Positions 7,144 to 9,237 of a stretch of 9,237 nt of DNA are shown here, piece by piece. The notes beneath the pieces are model-generated. The model was not told where the DNA came from. It did not search any database and saw only the letters and a program-made list of their open reading frames with translations. Both the position numbers and the translations under genes were made by a program. This DNA is from Chloroflexota bacterium (GTDB taxonomy: Bacteria > Chloroflexota > Anaerolineae > Anaerolineales > UBA4823), in the NCBI GenBank assembly GCA_030613705.1, contig JAUWLJ010000059.1, forward strand, positions 1 through 9,237. The letters run 5' to 3'. The number at the start of each line of letters is the position of its first letter. Positions within the stretch are counted from its first letter, which is position 1.

Positions 7144-7880
7144 ACTCGAAGCTGATCATCTCAGCAGGCATGCCCCGCGCAGGCTCGGGATGGTACTATA
7201 ATCTGGTTCATGATTTAGTGGTTGCGAGTGGGGGACAAAATGCGCGCTCAATTCGCGAACAATTTCGCTTGCAGCGTTTCTTGACCGAAGTAAATTGCAA
7301 TATCAGCACACTTAAACCATACCGTTTGATGCCGGTATTTTTTCCTACGTTGCTGGGTAATAAATATGTCATTAAGACCCATGCTGGACCGACAAGCTTC
7401 ACCCGTTGGATGCTACGTAAGCAGATGATCAAAACGATCTACATTTTCCGCGATCCGCGCGCAACGATGCTTTCCGCTTATGAGTACGGTCAACAGGGGT
7501 TAATAAATGATCGCCCGAATGCATTCTCTCACCTTGAAACCCTGGAATCAGCTGCCGCGTTTATTGATTTCTATGTGGATATTTGGCAAGTGTGGTCGAA
7601 AATAGAAGGAGTGTTGATTGTCCGGTACGAGGATTTTGTGGCAGATTTTGGAGCGGAAAGTGAACGATTAGTTGATTATTTATCTCTGGAGATCGATCAA
7701 GGTAAAGCCGATCATGTGTTTGACCAATACCGTCCAGAGCAAGGTGGTGCCGAGCGCATCGGCACTCATTTCAGTAAGGGTGAGCCTGAACGTTTCAGGC
7801 GCGTTTTCACTCCCTCCCAGCTTGAAGGCTTCACGAATATATTTGTGCCTGCTTTGCAGCGTATGGGGTATGCGGAATGA
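7140..7880 (+). CDS. Sulfotransferase family protein (PAPS-dependent)
   Basis: A 246-residue soluble protein of the P-loop-like sulfotransferase fold. The N-terminus has the 5'-phosphosulfate binding loop G10-M-P-R-A-G-S-G-W-Y-Y-N-L (10-22), equivalent to the G-x-P-R-S-G-T-x-W loop. The 3'-phosphate binding segment is Y-I-F-R104-D-P-R-A-T-M-L-S112-A-Y, and V-R-Y-E-D-F (161-166) is a further conserved strand. Such enzymes move sulfate from PAPS to a hydroxyl or amine on a sugar, lipid, protein or small molecule. The acceptor cannot be predicted; it could be cell-surface glycan, given the polysaccharide genes about 3.5 kb away. No signal peptide or membrane helix is seen, so it should act in the cytoplasm. 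The start is GTG at 7140 in a GTGA overlap with add, with GGAG (7126-7129) 10 nt upstream, which implies co-transcription and coupled translation. No U-tract terminator follows; a hairpin starts 40 nt downstream. Confidence 0.86.
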   Translation: MNSKLIISAGMPRAGSGWYYNLVHDLVVASGGQNARSIREQFRLQRFLTEVNCNISTLKPYRLMPVFFPTLLGNKYVIKTHAGPTSFTRWMLRKQMIKTIYIFRDPRATMLSAYEYGQQGLINDRPNAFSHLETLESAAAFIDFYVDIWQVWSKIEGVLIVRYEDFVADFGAESERLVDYLSLEIDQGKADHVFDQYRPEQGGAERIGTHFSKGEPERFRRVFTPSQLEGFTNIFVPALQRMGYAE

Positions 7881-7920
7881 ATACCTTGTCAAAATTAGAG
7901 AAATTAGAGATAATTAGTTA

Positions 7921-7950
7921 CCAGCCTGGATCATGCATGACCAGGACTGG
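7921..7950. other. Imperfect hairpin in the panB upstream region
   Basis: CCAG-CCTGG-A-TCA (7921-7933) pairs with TGA-CCAGG-A-CTGG (7938-7950) around a TGCA loop. This gives 12 base pairs with one bulged A on each arm. The core TCATGCATGA (7931-7940) is a perfect palindrome. No T-run follows, so it is not a standard intrinsic terminator. It could be the 3' end of the add-sulfotransferase transcript, an RNA structure in the panB leader, or an operator. Its function is unknown. Confidence 0.5.
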
Positions 7951-7990
7951 GTGAATCCACCTTAATATACTTTACCAAAGATTTGGTTGG

Positions 7991-8022
7991 TGTGATTAAT
8001 TCGATTATTTTCAATAATCACA
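7991..8022. repeat. Inverted repeat TGTGATTA / TAATCACA upstream of panB
   Basis: TGTGATTA (7991-7998) is repeated inverted as TAATCACA (8015-8022) with 16 nt between. Inside, GATTATT (8003-8009) pairs with AATAATC (8013-8019), so two mutually exclusive stems share the right arm. The repeat sits 56 nt before the panB start codon. It could be an operator or a leader RNA structure. The half-sites resemble TGTGA/TCACA, but the spacing is far longer than in a Crp site. Confidence 0.4.
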
Positions 8023-8064
8023 GGCAGCATCCTCCATCTAAATCCTCGGCCCCTACCACTAAAC

Positions 8065-8073
8065 AAAGGAGGG
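8065..8073 (+). promoter_or_regulatory. Strong ribosome binding site of panB
   Basis: AAAGGAGGG is a near-perfect Shine-Dalgarno sequence 4 nt before the GTG at 8078. It fixes this non-ATG start, because no good alternative start exists near the beginning of the conserved domain. Confidence 0.85.
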
Positions 8074-8077
8074 TACC

Positions 8078-8968
8078 GTGTCAACAATCCCTAGTGTTTC
8101 CTCAGAACCCCTAGTCGCGAACCGCAGAAAAATAACAACGAAAGTGTTTCAGCGGAAGAAGGCTCGTGGTGATCCAATCAGTGTTCTGACTGCGTATGAT
8201 TATCCGACAGCCCTAATCATGGATCGCGTCGGCATTGATTCAATACTGGTGGGGGATTCACTCGGCATGGTTGTCTTGGGGTATGAAAATACTCTCCGGG
8301 TCACCATGGAGGAGATGCTTCACCATTGCCGGGCGGTCGCGCGCGGCGCAAAATATGCACTGTTAATTGGTGATATGCCATTTATGTCCTATCAGGTATC
8401 GGTTGAAGAAGCCGTTAGAAATGCCGGCCGGTTTTTGCAAGAGGGTGGTATGGATGCGGTTAAATTAGAAGGCGGCCGGGAACGAGCGGATAGCATCCGG
8501 TCGATAATCAGCGCCGGTATCCCGGTCGTTGGACATATCGGCTTGACTCCCCAAAGCGTCAATTTATTTGGAGGATTCCGTGCCCAAGGAAAAACAGCAG
8601 CAGCAGCTAAGCGTCTATATGAAGATGCTCTCTTGCTCCAGGATGCTGGTTGTTTTAGCCTGGTCCTGGAATCTGTTCCAGGACGTTTGGCTGAATTGAT
8701 TTCGGAAAAGCTAGACATCCCAACGATTGGAATAGGAGCAGGCAGCGGTTGTGATGGTCAGGTTTTAGTGACACACGATTTGCTGGGTCTTTTTGATCGT
8801 TTTACACCCAAATTCGTGCGGAAATATGCTGATTTTTCCAGTGAGATGGAACTCGCTTTTAATGAATTCATCTCGGACATTGATGCTGGCAGTTTTCCTG
8901 CAGCAGAACACACCATGGATATGCCAGACGAGGAATGGATGATCTTGATGTCAGAGATTGGAAACTAA
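8078..8968 (+). CDS. panB: 3-methyl-2-oxobutanoate hydroxymethyltransferase (ketopantoate hydroxymethyltransferase)
   Basis: PanB transfers a one-carbon unit from 5,10-methylene-tetrahydrofolate to 2-oxoisovalerate to give ketopantoate, the first committed step of pantothenate and coenzyme A synthesis, in the cytoplasm. The 296-residue product shows the family motifs in order: L-T-A-Y-D-Y (37-42), V-G-D60-S-L-G-M and I-G-D99-M-P-F-M-S-Y (metal-binding aspartates), V-K-L-E131-G-G (metal/substrate glutamate), G-H-I-G-L-T-P-Q-S (152-160), V-L-E198-S-V-P (the catalytic-base position) and I-G-I-G-A-G (217-222). It is about 30 residues longer than the 264-residue E. coli enzyme, from a polar N-terminal extension of about 15 residues and a longer C-terminus. 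The extension begins at a GTG with an excellent Shine-Dalgarno. The next gene, on the same strand, encodes the following pathway step, and there is no terminator between them. Confidence 0.96.
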   Translation: MSTIPSVSSEPLVANRRKITTKVFQRKKARGDPISVLTAYDYPTALIMDRVGIDSILVGDSLGMVVLGYENTLRVTMEEMLHHCRAVARGAKYALLIGDMPFMSYQVSVEEAVRNAGRFLQEGGMDAVKLEGGRERADSIRSIISAGIPVVGHIGLTPQSVNLFGGFRAQGKTAAAAKRLYEDALLLQDAGCFSLVLESVPGRLAELISEKLDIPTIGIGAGSGCDGQVLVTHDLLGLFDRFTPKFVRKYADFSSEMELAFNEFISDIDAGSFPAAEHTMDMPDEEWMILMSEIGN

Positions 8969-9019
8969 ACCAAGTTTAAGTTGTGATCCATCGCCAGTGA
9001 TATGCAGGTAAATTCCCCA

Positions 9020-9237
9020 ATGGTTTCTCAGACGCCTCCCATACTTGTAGTCGGTACAGGAGCCATGGCAAGTCTGTTTGCGGCGCGGTTTGCGGCAAGC
9101 GGCTTGAGTGTACGCATGCTGGGCACGTGGGTTGAAAGTATTGAAACCCTGAATAAGTTTGGTGTGCGGTTCATTGATCAACATGGGCATGAATCTGTAT
9201 ACCCTGTTGAAGCAACAGATGATCCCGCGAAGTGTCT
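9020..9237 (+). CDS. panE: 2-dehydropantoate 2-reductase (ketopantoate reductase), 5' part only
   Basis: The frame stays open to the right edge, giving about 72 residues of an N-terminal Rossmann fold. It starts with a beta strand I-L-V-V-G-T-G-A-M-A-S-L-F-A-A-R-F (8-24), then A-S-G-L-S-V-R-M-L-G-T-W. This is the NADP-binding start of the PanE/ApbA family, which reduces ketopantoate to pantoate. The third glycine of the usual G-x-G-x-x-G loop is Ala here (G-T-G-A-M-A). A short segment with polar loops (V-R-F-I-D-Q-H-G-H-E) follows, as in the family. Position directly after panB (51 nt to this start, no terminator) supports the call and suggests one operon. I prefer the ATG at 9020, with AGGT at 9006-9009 upstream. 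The in-frame ATG at 9002 would add six residues but has no Shine-Dalgarno. The catalytic half lies outside the window, so a related ApbA-family oxidoreductase is not excluded. Confidence 0.82.
   Translation, partial: MVSQTPPILVVGTGAMASLFAARFAASGLSVRMLGTWVESIETLNKFGVRFIDQHGHESVYPVEATDDPAKC

Noticed and set aside
7892..7909. Tandem copies of AAATTAGAG after the sulfotransferase stop
   Set aside because: Only two 9-nt copies in AT-rich spacer; too short and too few to call a functional repeat or a CRISPR remnant.
7991..8022. Crp/Fnr-type site from TGTGA...TCACA
   Set aside because: The half-sites are separated by 22 nt, whereas a Crp site needs 6 nt, so only the inverted repeat itself is reported.
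8951..9190. 79-codon - strand open frame at the right end
   Set aside because: It lies opposite the panE-like coding sequence, has no recognisable motif or Shine-Dalgarno, and looks like a shadow of that gene.

Overview
The window looks like chromosomal DNA of a free-living bacterium with moderate G+C. It holds eight confidently recognised genes plus the start of a ninth. The mix of an undecaprenyl-phosphate sugar transferase, Wzz-like and Wzy/ligase-like proteins, an InhA-like secreted metalloprotease, a YtxH-family protein and panB-panE would fit a member of the Chloroflexota (Anaerolineae type). That placement is an inference from gene content; there is no rRNA or other marker here to prove it. 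I see no tRNA, rRNA, CRISPR array, insertion sequence, phage gene or attachment site.

Region 1 (1-3648, + strand) is a tightly packed surface-polysaccharide module. A WecA/TagO-type phosphosugar transferase would start the glycan on undecaprenyl phosphate. A Wzz-like co-polymerase without a kinase domain would control chain length. An O-antigen polymerase/ligase-type membrane protein would polymerise or attach the chain. The genes are separated by 1 nt or overlap by 4 nt (ATGA), so they are almost certainly one transcript with coupled translation.

Region 2 (3716-5804, + strand) is a large membrane-anchored or exported zinc metalloprotease. It combines an HEFQH...NEGFSE active site with an immune-inhibitor-A-like beta domain. 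It ends at a strong symmetrical hairpin terminator (5772-5804) that also serves the convergent gene on the other strand.

Region 3 (5823-7880) holds a small YtxH-family membrane protein on the - strand. Diverging from it is an adenosine deaminase (add) on the + strand, translationally coupled by a GTGA overlap to a PAPS-type sulfotransferase. The 85-nt divergent spacer contains a near-consensus promoter for add whose -10 box lies in the palindrome ATTATAAT, so a TATAAT is readable on both strands.

Region 4 (8078-9237) is pantothenate biosynthesis: panB, then the 5' part of a panE/ApbA-like ketopantoate reductase cut by the window edge. A 197-nt spacer in front of panB carries two notable inverted repeats and is the only sizeable non-coding stretch without an assigned role. 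No gap between genes exceeds 300 nt.

I did not find an obvious new defence or mobile system. The items most worth a second look are the protease architecture, the add-sulfotransferase coupling and the structured panB leader.
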